64,000 nucleotides of DNA from Psychrobium sp. MM17-31 (GCF_022347785.1 NZ_JAKRGA010000001.1:806001-870000), one strand, 5' to 3'. Numbered from the stretch's first letter, positions 1-9,606 are shown. Translations and numbers: made by a program. The notes: generated by a model from the sequence alone, not told the origin.

Positions 1-2
1 GG

Positions 3-1202
3 TACTTAGGTACACACAGTCCTGAAAAGCCTAATTTTCCCGGCGAAGGAGAGATATACTTACAAGAGCTAGACCCTAACACTTGGCAATTTAAAGGGCC
101 GCGTCACTTATTATGGCGTGGCGCCTGTGGTGGCGTATGGGCAGAAGGCCCGCATCTTTATAAAAAAGATGGTAAATATTATTTATTAGTTGCAGAAGGC
201 GGCACCAGCTTTAATCACGCCGTTGTAGTTGCCGCGAGCGATAAAATAACTGGTCCTTATCAATCTAATGCCCGCAATCCAATATTTACAACGCGTCATT
301 TGTCATACAACAACTGGGTTCACAGCACTGGCCATGCCGATATGGTTGAGCTTGCCGATGGACGCTGGTACATGGTGATGTTGGGGAAACGCGGTGATAT
401 CGGTCGCGAATCTAATATGGGCCGAGAAACTCACTTAGTCCATATGACTTGGGAACGCGAGCCTTTTTGGTGGCAACAAGAAAAAACACTATGGCCAGTA
501 GTCGCGCCAGAAACAGGTCGAGTCTTGCGTCAAACACCAGTGCCCTTTGCAGGTACTAAACAGTACCGAAAGCTATCATTTATCGATAATTTTGATCGTG
601 AACAATTAAATTTAGCGTGGAATTTCCGCCGCGTGCCACACGCCAATACCTATTCGCTAACAGCGAAACCGGGACACTTACGATTATTTACTCACAAAAA
701 TACTATCGGTAAACGCGCTCGTGCCAGCTTGATGGGTGTGCGACAAACCGCAAGCGATTTTAACTACCGTGCGAAAATGCAATTTAACCCCAAGAGCAAA
801 CGTAGCGAAGCTGGAGTAATGCTATTTCAAAAGGACAACAACTACATCAGTTTCACGTTACAGGCGACTAAAAATGGCGTTGAGGTCAAAGCCGTTCATT
901 CAGCAGTCGGTGATAATGAATCTATAGTATTAGCGGTAAATACACTAGGTAAACAAGAGATTAAGCGAGAAGTTAATAGCATCATGTTTAACATTGAATC
1001 GCGAGATGACAAATACTTTCTATCTTATTCAATTAACGATGATGGTGTATTTACAACGCATGCTACTACGCCTGCCAATGGCGTGATTAGCCGTAAATAT
1101 ACAGGAGCCTACCTCGGCTTATACGCCACAAGTAATGGTCAGGTGAATAACGATTTTGCCGATTTTGACTGGGTGAATTATCAAGGATTTGAGAGACATT
1201 AA
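3..1202 (+). CDS. Glycoside hydrolase family 43 (beta-xylosidase/arabinofuranosidase-like), 5' end missing
   Basis: The reading frame is open from base 3, so the gene enters from outside the window and only its last 399 codons are visible. The motif WAEGPHLYKKDGKYYLLVAE at about bases 138-197 is typical of GH43 enzymes; the Glu at 144-146 matches the general acid. It is followed by HADMVELADGRWYMVMLG, another GH43 blade signature. From about base 575 a beta-sandwich (concanavalin A-like, GH43 C2/DUF1349 type) begins, with FIDNFDREQLNLAWNFRR. Such enzymes cut terminal xylose or arabinose from plant or algal polysaccharides. The catalytic Asp residues expected nearer the N-terminus lie outside. 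A GH13 amylase starts 1 base after the stop, so the two are probably co-transcribed. The exact substrate cannot be told. Confidence 0.88.
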   Translation, partial: YLGTHSPEKPNFPGEGEIYLQELDPNTWQFKGPRHLLWRGACGGVWAEGPHLYKKDGKYYLLVAEGGTSFNHAVVVAASDKITGPYQSNARNPIFTTRHLSYNNWVHSTGHADMVELADGRWYMVMLGKRGDIGRESNMGRETHLVHMTWEREPFWWQQEKTLWPVVAPETGRVLRQTPVPFAGTKQYRKLSFIDNFDREQLNLAWNFRRVPHANTYSLTAKPGHLRLFTHKNTIGKRARASLMGVRQTASDFNYRAKMQFNPKSKRSEAGVMLFQKDNNYISFTLQATKNGVEVKAVHSAVGDNESIVLAVNTLGKQEIKREVNSIMFNIESRDDKYFLSYSINDDGVFTTHATTPANGVISRKYTGAYLGLYATSNGQVNNDFADFDWVNYQGFERH

Positions 1203-1203
1203 C

Positions 1204-3819
1204 ATGATGAAAAAAACACTGTTAACCCTCAGTATTAGCGCATTACTGTTTGGCTGTGACTCTGAAAATACTGAGGCTGCTTTAGTATCAAAAACCAATA
1301 CAGCAACAGAGCAAACAAGGTTACTGCATGTACCATCGCCGCAATGGCAAGATCAAATCATCTATTTCACGATGACAGATCGTTTTGCCGATGGCGATAC
1401 AAGCAATAACGATCAAGGACTTGGTGAATATGATCCGACTCGTGAAAGTCACTACAGTGGCGGCGATATTAAAGGATTAATCAATAACCTAGATTACATC
1501 AAAAACTTAGGGGCAACCGCATTGTGGACCACCCCACTCGTCGCCAATCAATGGTGGTCTGCGGCAGGAAATTACGGTGGTTATCACGGTTACTGGGCAA
1601 CTGATTTTAGCGCGGTAGACGCTCATGTCGGTACACTTGACGATTATCAAGAATTATCACATCAATTACACACTAATGGCATGTATTTGATTCAAGATAT
1701 AGTGGTTAATCACACGGGTAATTTCTTTAATTATAAGGGTGGGCAAGCGGGTTACGACTCAGCAGATACCGCTAAGAATTTTACCTTGTTAGTGCCGCAA
1801 GACGCGCCGCAACCAGCGCCAGTTCAAGCTCCTTTTGATCTCATTGACCGAAACAACCCCGAACACGTTGCAGCGGATATTTATAACTGGACGCCATCCA
1901 TCACCGATTTTAACAATCAATCGCAGCAATATACCTATCAATTGGCTTCTTTAGCAGACATCAATACACGTAATCCCGTTGTGATTAATAACTTTAAAAA
2001 AATCTATGGCGATTGGATCAAAAACGTAGGCGTTGACGCATTTAGAATCGATACAGTGCGTTATGTTGAACATGAGTTCTTTAATCGATTCATGCATGAT
2101 AGCGATGGTATTCACGCCGCAGCTAAAAGTACTGGTCGCGACCACTTTTTAGCCTTTGGTGAAGTCTTTGAGACATCAGAGCCTTATGAAAACAAAGCAG
2201 AACAAAGCATTACAAGCTATTTAGATAGCAGTGGCTTACCCCAGCTAAATTCTGTTATTTCATTTCCATTGCATCACGATTTGAAAACAGTATTCGCCCA
2301 AGGTTTTCCAACGGCTCACCTTGCTTATCGCATCGAACAACACATGAAGGTTTACGACAATCCATATGTCGTTCCAACTTTTATTGATAACCACGATATG
2401 GGGCGCTTCTTAGCCACAGGGGATCTCGCTGGCTTCAAACAAGCGCTAGCAACAATTCTAACCATTCCCGGCATTCCGACTATTTATCAAGGCTCGGCGC
2501 AAGCAATGACGGAATCTCGACAAGCCATGTTTAAAGGCGGCTTCATGGCACAGCGCGATTATTTTAATCAAGACAGTGAGATGTTTAAGTTTATTGCGCG
2601 TCTCGCCAAACTAAGAACCAGTGATAACTTATTTACTCGCGGTGATTTAAAGATTATTACTGCCAACAAAAATGGCTCAGGCGCATTGGCTTATACCCGC
2701 AGCTATCAAGGCCGAACAGTGTTAGTGATGTTTAACACCTCTCGCAATCCAATTTTGCTCGACAGTATCAAAGTAAGTGATCAGGCAGAGAAACTGCGCT
2801 CATTATTTGGCGAATTTGCATCGATGCAAACAAACCAACAAGGATTGCTAACAACGCAATTGCCGGGACGGGCAATTATTATTGCTGAACTAGACACTAT
2901 CGATAATCAATCGTCTAAACCACTGAATAGTATCGCCATTAGTCCACAACATTTTAATAAAACGGTCTCTAAAAATGTGCAACTTACCGGTAATTCTACT
3001 TTTATCAACAGTCAGTTACATATTGTTAAAAACACTCGTTTAGATAACGTGGTTACTGTTAATACCGATGCTAATGGACGTTGGCAATATGAATACCCTG
3101 TGGTCAATTTGGGACAAGAATTAGTTTCTCTAGTGGCCTATCACCCAGCGACACAAACAACGAGTAATAGCATTAACTTCACCACTGAAGTCACCGATGT
3201 AGATTATCGACAACACCTCGATGATCCCGCTAACGACGATACGGGTCTCACCGGAAAACTAACCGCGCCACAACACGATCAAAGTAAGGGACAACAAGAT
3301 ATTACAGCGATTGACGCTGTTATTGGTGGCGATGTTTTATCACTCACTTTAACCATGAAAGAGCTCACCTATGATTGGTTGCCCGCCAATGGTTTTGACA
3401 ATGTTGCCTTTAGTATCTTTATCGATCTTGGCAAAAATCAGGGCCAACAAACTTTGCCAATGATCAATGCCCAAATGCCACACAATTGGCAATGGGACTT
3501 AGGGCATGTTGTGTACGGTTGGGGCAATACAACATTCTCACCTGTTAATAGCAATGCTGAAAATCAAGGTGACAAATTTGGCATCGCGCCACAAGTTGTT
3601 GTAGATAAGGAAGCGAAAACGATTAAGTTTATCTACCGCGGCTCAGACTTCGACGTAAGCTCATGGAAAAACGCTAAACTTTATATCACCACTTGGGATA
3701 TCACAGGTGAAGGCGCCTACCGTCAGCTACAACCAACACCTAGTCCATGGAATTTTGGCGGAGGCCCTGACAACGGCGCCAAAATACTCGATAGTGCAGA
3801 GCTTGAGCTCGTCGATTAG
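1204..3819 (+). CDS. Secreted lipoprotein alpha-amylase, GH13
   Basis: This is an 871-residue lipoprotein. MMKKTLLTLSISALLFGC gives a lipobox with acylated Cys19. An upstream in-frame ATG at 1189 would overlap the preceding gene and spoil the signal peptide, so ATG 1204 was chosen. All four GH13 signatures are present: DIVVNH (165-170), FRID with nucleophile Asp283, GEV with acid Glu320, and DNHD with Asp398. After the barrel come a beta-sandwich C-domain, an Ig-like segment near 590-660, and a C-terminal domain (about 690-871, ending WNFGGGPDNGAKILD) that resembles the glucodextranase-type C-terminal domain. It should hydrolyse alpha-1,4-glucans at the outer membrane or cell surface. The gene sits directly behind the GH43 gene and is closed by a strong terminator. 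Confidence 0.9.
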   Translation: MMKKTLLTLSISALLFGCDSENTEAALVSKTNTATEQTRLLHVPSPQWQDQIIYFTMTDRFADGDTSNNDQGLGEYDPTRESHYSGGDIKGLINNLDYIKNLGATALWTTPLVANQWWSAAGNYGGYHGYWATDFSAVDAHVGTLDDYQELSHQLHTNGMYLIQDIVVNHTGNFFNYKGGQAGYDSADTAKNFTLLVPQDAPQPAPVQAPFDLIDRNNPEHVAADIYNWTPSITDFNNQSQQYTYQLASLADINTRNPVVINNFKKIYGDWIKNVGVDAFRIDTVRYVEHEFFNRFMHDSDGIHAAAKSTGRDHFLAFGEVFETSEPYENKAEQSITSYLDSSGLPQLNSVISFPLHHDLKTVFAQGFPTAHLAYRIEQHMKVYDNPYVVPTFIDNHDMGRFLATGDLAGFKQALATILTIPGIPTIYQGSAQAMTESRQAMFKGGFMAQRDYFNQDSEMFKFIARLAKLRTSDNLFTRGDLKIITANKNGSGALAYTRSYQGRTVLVMFNTSRNPILLDSIKVSDQAEKLRSLFGEFASMQTNQQGLLTTQLPGRAIIIAELDTIDNQSSKPLNSIAISPQHFNKTVSKNVQLTGNSTFINSQLHIVKNTRLDNVVTVNTDANGRWQYEYPVVNLGQELVSLVAYHPATQTTSNSINFTTEVTDVDYRQHLDDPANDDTGLTGKLTAPQHDQSKGQQDITAIDAVIGGDVLSLTLTMKELTYDWLPANGFDNVAFSIFIDLGKNQGQQTLPMINAQMPHNWQWDLGHVVYGWGNTTFSPVNSNAENQGDKFGIAPQVVVDKEAKTIKFIYRGSDFDVSSWKNAKLYITTWDITGEGAYRQLQPTPSPWNFGGGPDNGAKILDSAELELVD

Positions 3820-3827
3820 CACTCACT

Positions 3828-3861
3828 TGCGGACGAATACTCCTCGTCCGCATAATTTTTT
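3828..3861 (+). terminator. Rho-independent terminator after the amylase gene
   Basis: A perfect 9-bp stem (TGCGGACGA at 3828-3836 with TCGTCCGCA at 3844-3852) and a 7-base loop are followed by TAA and six T residues. It lies 8 bases after the amylase stop and separates the glycosidase pair from fau. Confidence 0.9.
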
Positions 3862-3933
3862 CACCTCAGCCTTTTGCCTCACCCTCATTTACTCTAAACT
3901 GGCTAGCATTATTGCCACTATTTAATGTAAACC

Positions 3934-4539
3934 ATGTCATCTTTTGAGTTGTTCGACAGCAAAACCTTGCGCCAACATATGCGTCAGCAGCGACGTGCTT
4001 TAACCACTGTCCAGCAAGAAACAGCGGCAAATGAACTGGCAAAACAGCTTATGCAGCATCAACCAAAGCAGTGTCAACGAGTTGCACTCTATCTTGCCAA
4101 TGACGGTGAGATAGATCCAACGCCATTTATTCACGGATGCTGGCAACAAGATATTGCCGTTTATCTGCCGGTGCTTCACCCGTTTAGTCGAGGAAATTTG
4201 CTGTTTCTTCATTATGAAACAACCACGCCAATGATCCTCAATAAATACGGAATCAACGAACCTGTGCTAGATGTAACCAAGGTGCTTCCAGCCAGAGCGC
4301 TCGATGTGATTTACACACCGTTAGTCGCCTTTGATAGTCATGGTAATCGAATGGGCATGGGCGGCGGTTATTACGATCGTACACTGGCAGCCAATCCACA
4401 CATCGCCACTATTGGCATTGCGCACGATTGCCAACAGGTCGATAAACTGCAAGTGCAACCTTGGGATATGCCATTGCAAAAAATTATTACGCCTACACAA
4501 GTGATAACGCCACTCAACTCTGCAAAAAGGGAGGTTTAA
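3934..4539 (+). CDS. fau: 5-formyltetrahydrofolate cyclo-ligase
   Basis: The 201-residue product converts 5-formyl-THF to 5,10-methenyl-THF with ATP in one-carbon metabolism. The diagnostic motif MGMGGGYYDR lies near residue 140, and the length is normal for the family (YgfA/MTHFS). The N-terminal RQHMRQQRRAL helix is the usual basic start. In many gammaproteobacteria the gene follows the 6S RNA gene; here only about 70 bases separate it from the upstream terminator, so ssrS is not beside it. Its TAA stop shares a base with the ATG of the next gene, which implies translational coupling. Confidence 0.93.
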   Translation: MSSFELFDSKTLRQHMRQQRRALTTVQQETAANELAKQLMQHQPKQCQRVALYLANDGEIDPTPFIHGCWQQDIAVYLPVLHPFSRGNLLFLHYETTTPMILNKYGINEPVLDVTKVLPARALDVIYTPLVAFDSHGNRMGMGGGYYDRTLAANPHIATIGIAHDCQQVDKLQVQPWDMPLQKIITPTQVITPLNSAKREV

Positions 4540-5228
4540 TGAGTCTACTCAACCCAGAGAAAAAACCAGGGGAATTTGTCGTGTTGCTACATGGTTGGGG
4601 CCGCACCGACAAATCGATGCTGGTACTACAATTAGCGCTGCAACACGCAGGTTATGAAGTCGTCAATGTCGACTACCCTTCTAACGACAAAACAATTAAA
4701 GAACTGGCTGAGTTAGCAGTAGCTCAAGGAATCTATGAGTGTGAAGCTAAAGGCGCTAAAGTTATTCATTTTGTTACCCATTCTTTAGGCGGCATTTTAG
4801 TGCGCCAATATTTCAAAGAGCGCAAGTTAGGTAAGCTAGGTCGTGTCGTGATGCTTGGCACGCCAAATAAAGGCAGTGAAGTCATCGATATGTATCGTAA
4901 ATTCTATCTATTTAGACAGTTTGCCGGCCCAGCAGGTCTTGCTCTTGGCACCTCGGAAAAGGATGTGCCCAATAATCTGGGGGCTGTGAGTTTCGAATTG
5001 GGAGTTATTGCAGGCTCAAAGAGTATTAACCCTATTTTATCCTTGATGCTGCCGGGCGATGACGACGGCAAAGTTAGCGTCGAATCTACCAAGGTTGAGG
5101 GCATGAGCGACTTTATTGCCCTACCAACAACCCACCCGACTATGCTCGCTAGCCCTAGTGTCATTAAACAAATGCTCCACTTTCTAGAGCATGGCCATTT
5201 TGAAGAACAAGCTAAGGAAAATGTGTGA
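4539..5228 (+). CDS. Alpha/beta hydrolase, lipase/PGAP1-like
   Basis: This is a 229-residue alpha/beta hydrolase. The ATG at 4539 overlaps the fau stop by one base (TAATG) and has a strong GGGAGG ribosome site, so the longer in-frame start at 4461 was rejected. VVLLHGWGR near residue 20 is the oxyanion-hole HG motif. THSLGG near residue 86 is the nucleophile elbow, with Ser as nucleophile. LGTPNKGSE is typical of lipase/PGAP1-like proteins that act on esters, and a late His (TTHPTML) fits the triad. No signal peptide is visible, so it is probably cytosolic. The substrate is unknown. It overlaps hrpB by 4 bases, forming a fau-hydrolase-hrpB operon. Confidence 0.85.
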   Translation: MSLLNPEKKPGEFVVLLHGWGRTDKSMLVLQLALQHAGYEVVNVDYPSNDKTIKELAELAVAQGIYECEAKGAKVIHFVTHSLGGILVRQYFKERKLGKLGRVVMLGTPNKGSEVIDMYRKFYLFRQFAGPAGLALGTSEKDVPNNLGAVSFELGVIAGSKSINPILSLMLPGDDDGKVSVESTKVEGMSDFIALPTTHPTMLASPSVIKQMLHFLEHGHFEEQAKENV

Positions 5229-7693
5229 ATCCACCACCTATTGATGCCGTTTTATCAGACATCAACGCACAGCTCACCGCCCACAATCAACTAATTTTAC
5301 AAGCGCCTCCCGGCGCAGGTAAATCGACCTATTTACCGCTCAAGCTGCTGACTCACCTAAAGTTTAGTGAGCAAAAAATATTGATGCTCGAACCGCGTCG
5401 TCTAGCCGCCAAAAACATTGCTCGTTTTGTGGCAAAACAGCTCGGCGAAAACGTTGGTGAAACTGTGGGCTATCGCGTCAAGGGTGAAACTAAGGTCAGT
5501 AAAAATACCCGCCTTGAGATCATCACCGAGGGGATTCTCACTCGCATGCTACAAAGCGATCCTGAGTTAGAAAACGTGGGATTGGTGATTTTCGATGAAT
5601 ATCACGAGCGCAGTATTCACGCCGACACAGCACTGGCATTTTGCTTAGAAATTCAAGAAGCCTATCGCGATGATTTGTCCTTGTTAGTGATGTCAGCGAC
5701 ACTAAATAGCGAACAGTTGGGTCAGTTGCTACCAGAGTCTCCCATCATTACTAGTGAAGGACGCAGCTTTGAAGTAACCACCAACTATTTTCCACGCAAT
5801 AGCAAAGCACCGCTGCCGCCACAAGTTTCTAAGTTAGTCGAACAAGCGATTAGTGATTTTGATGAAAATATTCTGGTGTTTTTACCTAGCGCCAGCGATA
5901 TCAACAAAACCGCGGCTCTGCTTAATCATCTGCCTGATAACGTCGATGTATTGCCACTCTATGGTCAGTTAAAGAATGATGCGCAAGATAAAGCGATAGC
6001 CCCTACACAAAACGGAAAGCGAAAAGTTGTTCTGGCAACCAACATCGCCGAAACGTCAATTACCATCGAAGGTATTAGCGTGGTGATTGATAGTGGTCTG
6101 GTGAATAAAGCGGTATTTAACCGCAATAACGGTGTTACAAAACTGAGTAAAGAACAAATATCTCAAGCTTCTGCTATTCAGCGCGCAGGTCGTGCTGGAC
6201 GTGTTCAAGCAGGCTATTGCTGGCGCATGTGGCCGCAAGAGCAACAAGCGCGATTAGCTAAATATGACATTCCGGAAATCGAGCAAAGCGATTTACTGTC
6301 ACTCGCCCTTGAACTCGCCAAATGGGGCGTGAGTGATGCGTCACAATTACAATGGCTTAATGTGCCGCCAAAGCACAATCTACAACAAGCACGAGATTTG
6401 TTAATTAGCCTTGGCGCTATCGATGACAAATACCAACTCACTAAACACGGTACAGAAATTTATCAATTTGGCAGCTCACCGCGTCTTGCCCACATGATGC
6501 TATTTGCTAAATCGCATAACCTAGACGCAACTGCCGCTTGGCTCGCGGCGATGCTCGATCAAACCAATGCCCTTGGCAATGATTTGGATATTAGCCATCA
6601 GCTGAACTTTTTAACCCATGGTAAAAACCTCAGCAAGGCGCAGCAGCTTATTAAATCCAATGCCGTCAAATTTTCTAAGCAACTCGGTTGCGAGTTATTC
6701 GATGTAGACAGTGACAAATGCGGCTTACTACTCGCTCACGCCTTTCCAGATCGCATCGCCAAACGCCGTAATAAAGACAGCGATGATGTGCAGCTCGCCA
6801 ATGGCTTTGGCGCAAGCTTGCCCGATAATCACAATTTAAAAGGCGAATACTTAGTAGTTGCCGATCTCATGAGCTTTGCCGCCGTTGGCAACAAAGCCCG
6901 TGTATTTTTAGCATCGGAACTTAATATCGATGCGCTTGAGCAAATATCACCAGAGCTATTTTCAGAGCACGAACAACTAGCGTGGAATGATAAAGATCAG
7001 CGCGTAAACGCCAGTGCGCAAGTCAAACTGGGGCAATTAGTGATTCGTGAAAAACCACTTACCAATGTCGATACTGAACAATTTAATCAAGCGCTATGTC
7101 AGGGCTTGCGCAGCAAAGGACTAGCCTATTTAGATTTTAATAAAGCACAATATCAGCTACTACAACGCCTACGCACTGCTCATTTAAATGAGCCTGACTC
7201 TTGGCCTGATTACAGCGAAAGTGCCTTACTCGAAAGCCTAGAAGATTGGCTAGTGCCATTTTTTGATGGCGCGAAAAAACTCGCCTCTCTGAAGAAAATC
7301 AATTTTTCTGATGCCTTACTCTCACGCCTAGATTGGAATGAACAGCAGCAGTTAAACGCTCTATATCCAACTCACTTAAAAGTGGCCAGTGGCTCTAACA
7401 TTCGACTCGATTATGACGACAGCGGCCAAGTAAAACTCTCGGTACGCATACAAGAGCTATTTGGCACAATGACCAACCCAACAGTCGGCCGTAATCAATT
7501 ACCCGTATTAGTCGAAATGCTCTCCCCCGCCCAACGACCAATTCAGCTAACAAAAGATCTCGTCGGCTTTTGGCACGGCAGCTATGAAGCAGTAAAAAAA
7601 GATATGAAAGGTCGTTATCCAAAGCACTATTGGCCCGATGACCCAAGCGTGGCAATGGCAACGACGAAAACTAAGAAAAAGTTGGGGATATAA
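5225..7693 (+). CDS. hrpB: ATP-dependent RNA helicase HrpB
   Basis: This is an 822-residue DEAH-box helicase of normal HrpB length, starting at GTG 5225 inside the preceding stop (GTGA overlap). Walker A is GAGKST at 30-35, motif II is DEYH at 124-127, motif III SAT follows, and motif VI is QRAGRAGR. After the helicase core come the HA2/ratchet region and the HrpB-specific C-terminal domain ending near RYPKHYWPDDP, a hallmark of the family. HrpB is common in proteobacteria but its RNA substrate is not established. The 4-base overlap suggests reinitiation after the hydrolase gene. Confidence 0.95.
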   Translation: MNPPPIDAVLSDINAQLTAHNQLILQAPPGAGKSTYLPLKLLTHLKFSEQKILMLEPRRLAAKNIARFVAKQLGENVGETVGYRVKGETKVSKNTRLEIITEGILTRMLQSDPELENVGLVIFDEYHERSIHADTALAFCLEIQEAYRDDLSLLVMSATLNSEQLGQLLPESPIITSEGRSFEVTTNYFPRNSKAPLPPQVSKLVEQAISDFDENILVFLPSASDINKTAALLNHLPDNVDVLPLYGQLKNDAQDKAIAPTQNGKRKVVLATNIAETSITIEGISVVIDSGLVNKAVFNRNNGVTKLSKEQISQASAIQRAGRAGRVQAGYCWRMWPQEQQARLAKYDIPEIEQSDLLSLALELAKWGVSDASQLQWLNVPPKHNLQQARDLLISLGAIDDKYQLTKHGTEIYQFGSSPRLAHMMLFAKSHNLDATAAWLAAMLDQTNALGNDLDISHQLNFLTHGKNLSKAQQLIKSNAVKFSKQLGCELFDVDSDKCGLLLAHAFPDRIAKRRNKDSDDVQLANGFGASLPDNHNLKGEYLVVADLMSFAAVGNKARVFLASELNIDALEQISPELFSEHEQLAWNDKDQRVNASAQVKLGQLVIREKPLTNVDTEQFNQALCQGLRSKGLAYLDFNKAQYQLLQRLRTAHLNEPDSWPDYSESALLESLEDWLVPFFDGAKKLASLKKINFSDALLSRLDWNEQQQLNALYPTHLKVASGSNIRLDYDDSGQVKLSVRIQELFGTMTNPTVGRNQLPVLVEMLSPAQRPIQLTKDLVGFWHGSYEAVKKDMKGRYPKHYWPDDPSVAMATTKTKKKLGI

Positions 7694-7700
7694 AAGTTTA

Positions 7701-7722
7701 AGCCTCGATTGTAATCGAGGCT
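7701..7722. terminator. Hairpin between convergent genes, possible weak terminator
   Basis: AGCCTCGAT and ATCGAGGCT form a perfect 9-bp stem with a 4-base loop. It lies 7 bases after the hrpB stop and 38 bases beyond the stop of the convergent lipoprotein gene. Neither side has a full T tract; the minus-strand side (TAAACTTTTA) is the better one. Confidence 0.5.
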
Positions 7723-7760
7723 GAAGTCAAAATGAATATCAAGGCTAATCCTGACTATTC

Positions 7761-8387
7761 TCAACGAAGCTCTTCAACTAATCCTTCAAGAGATTCAAGT
7801 TTATTAGGAACGCCTAACCAAGGAGTAAGCTCATCAAATGAAATCATTTCACCTTGAAACATTTCATTTACAACTGCTGGTGTACACAACGAATCATATT
7901 TAGTGTCAAACGCTGCATGTACATGAACTACAAATTTTGTTTCAGACTCCCATTCAACATAGAGTTTACCGAAACTAGCTTCTGCTGTACATCCAGCAAC
8001 ATATGATGAATCTATAGCTGAATAAATAGCTCTTACTTTAGGATTACTAAGTGACAATATATATTCCCCCGAAGGTTTCTCAGAAAAATATAATGTCAAC
8101 TTCATAACATGCCGTTGCGATGTTCCGGACCAACTATCCCTGATATGGCGACGAACGCCTATAATCCATCCATCATTACTTTTAGCAAGACGATGAACTT
8201 TTATAGAAATGGTTTCAGAACCTTTAGCGTCATAAGAGGCTACCCCATCAGTTTCATAACTTTCAAAAGGAGATGAGAGTTCTACACCGTGAACAACAAA
8301 AATATCAGTATCAACTTGTTTACAGCCCAGCATTAAGGCACTAAACACAAGTCCAATAAATAAAGTCAGTTTATTTTGCACAACCAC
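7761..8387 (-). CDS. Putative lipoprotein, paralog A
   Basis: This 208-residue protein has a lipoprotein signal (LFIGLVFSALMLGC). I do not recognise the family. It is clearly related to the gene at 10483-11121: both share GVRRH.R..W.GT.QR.V.KLTL.FSEKP in the middle, GC.AEASFG with a conserved Cys, and FQGE.ISFD.LTPWLGV.N.L near the C-terminus. By eye about half the positions match. The protein looks rich in beta strands and would be anchored to the inner or outer membrane facing the periplasm. It lies at the downstream end of an AT-rich minus-strand run of unknown genes, with a hairpin beyond its stop. No function can be assigned. Confidence 0.75.
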   Translation of the reverse strand: MVVQNKLTLFIGLVFSALMLGCKQVDTDIFVVHGVELSSPFESYETDGVASYDAKGSETISIKVHRLAKSNDGWIIGVRRHIRDSWSGTSQRHVMKLTLYFSEKPSGEYILSLSNPKVRAIYSAIDSSYVAGCTAEASFGKLYVEWESETKFVVHVHAAFDTKYDSLCTPAVVNEMFQGEMISFDELTPWLGVPNKLESLEGLVEELR

Positions 8388-8551
8388 AAGCTCTTATTTT
8401 TCCACTAATGATAGCTATTTTTCGGAGGGACAACCATTAAGCCGGGATACGAGTCGCCGCTTTATATAGAGTATATTTTAATGGTTACTCTTTTATTATT
8501 AGTGACAAGTCTTCTCTTTCAATACTAACGAAATCCACAACATACTTTATA

Positions 8552-8932
8552 TTACTCATCAACTAAATTGAGTTTATTAAGTTCACCGTGTTTTATAACC
8601 CCATCAGTTATTGATAGAGTCGTTTGAAAATTTATTGATTCCACAGTACTAGAACGCTCTAAATAAATTAACTTAGCTGTATTTGAACGAATTGTAATGG
8701 ATATATCAAAATCACTTAACTCTCTTTGATCAACAACGGCAAAACTTTCTCCAGTAAATAAATCATGTTTAAAATAGCTATTTATCATTGGATATGAATA
8801 GATCAAAACTTTTAGTGCTCGACCATCGATATAACCTTCTTTAAGATTCGAGTTATCTTGCGAAATACCATATCCAACCACCAAAATAAAGCATAAAAAA
8901 ACAACCGTCCCCACTCCACTTAAATACTTCAT
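8552..8932 (-). CDS. Hypothetical exported or membrane-anchored protein
   Basis: This is a 126-residue protein with an N-terminal hydrophobic segment (VVFLCFILVVGYGI), which is a signal peptide or a single anchor. A good GAGG ribosome site lies 4 bases before the ATG. The rest is predicted to be periplasmic and beta-rich. Its layout (anchor, then G...K.LI, then a final TLSIT strand) resembles the 115-residue neighbour at 8945-9292, so the two may be distant duplicates. They are separated by 12 bases and are probably co-transcribed. No known domain was recognised. Confidence 0.65.
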   Translation of the reverse strand: MKYLSGVGTVVFLCFILVVGYGISQDNSNLKEGYIDGRALKVLIYSYPMINSYFKHDLFTGESFAVVDQRELSDFDISITIRSNTAKLIYLERSSTVESINFQTTLSITDGVIKHGELNKLNLVDE

Positions 8933-8944
8933 AAAACCTCGAAA

Positions 8945-9292
8945 TTATTTATGATCGACTATTGAAGATACCGTATTTTTTTTCATATCAATTGTTAACG
9001 TGATATCGCCTCCAGATATATCTTCGCGTTTATCAAAATAATGAACATAAACCTTCCCATTTTTATGGGAAACTTTAACATAGTAATTTTCCAGAAACAT
9101 GACTTGTGGCATTGGTGTTTTTATCTCACTTTCAGTCAAATTAGCTCTGCTAGCCAAGTAATTATTAGCAATCAATATTGCTTTAAAATCTTCACCAGTT
9201 ATTTTAACTGTGTCGGTTTTCAGGTCTGAAAACAATAGCACTGAGCCAACTCCTAAAAACATAGCTACACTAATACTTAAAATAAATTTCAT
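8945..9292 (-). CDS. Hypothetical exported or membrane-anchored protein
   Basis: This is a 115-residue protein with one N-terminal hydrophobic segment (ILSISVAMFLGVGSVLLF) and a hydrophilic remainder. The C-terminal stretch GGDITLTIDMKKNTVSSIVDHK reads like a beta hairpin. It lies just upstream of the related-looking gene at 8552-8932. I do not recognise the family. The compact spacing and shared orientation place it in the same unknown cluster as the paralogous lipoproteins. Confidence 0.62.
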   Translation of the reverse strand: MKFILSISVAMFLGVGSVLLFSDLKTDTVKITGEDFKAILIANNYLASRANLTESEIKTPMPQVMFLENYYVKVSHKNGKVYVHYFDKREDISGGDITLTIDMKKNTVSSIVDHK

Positions 9293-9398
9293 TTACAACC
9301 ACGCGATAATTTTGATCGTCACTGCTCTTATCGAATACTCTAAATCCATCTCTGTGTCCCTAAAAATAATCATCGTTATCGCTGCTCAAACCTTTAAG

Positions 9399-9542
9399 TT
9401 AATTCGTAAAACATAATAAGTGTGAGTCAACTTCTCTTTCTACATCGCAAAAAGACTGTGGTGCGAATAAATAAACTAGAACTATTAATACAATAAGTTC
9501 AATAGTTATATATGTTAATAACCTTTTCTTTTTAATTGCCAT
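9399..9542 (-). CDS. Small single-pass membrane protein (47 aa)
   Basis: A short open frame reads MAIKKKRLLTYITIELIVLI and then VLVYLFAPQSF, followed by a soluble tail with two Cys residues. A basic N-terminus precedes one hydrophobic helix of about 20 residues, which is the standard pattern for a small membrane protein. AAAGGAAC gives a ribosome site about 8 bases before the ATG. It fills an otherwise empty gap between genes on the same strand. No homologue is known to me, so reality rests on the ribosome site, the position and the helix pattern. Confidence 0.5.
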   Translation of the reverse strand: MAIKKKRLLTYITIELIVLIVLVYLFAPQSFCDVEREVDSHLLCFTN

Positions 9543-9606
9543 TAAAATATGTTCCTTTAAATGCATTCAAGAAATTCAAATTCGCATTTAAGTTAATAAG
9601 CCACTT

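Noticed and set aside
3707-3925. Plus-strand frame of 72 codons after the amylase gene
   Set aside because: It overlaps the amylase end and crosses the terminator at 3828-3861, has no ribosome site, and reads as low-complexity sequence.
9210-9416. Plus-strand frame in the unknown cluster
   Set aside because: It overlaps the start region of the minus-strand 115-residue gene, and all well-supported genes here lie on the minus strand.
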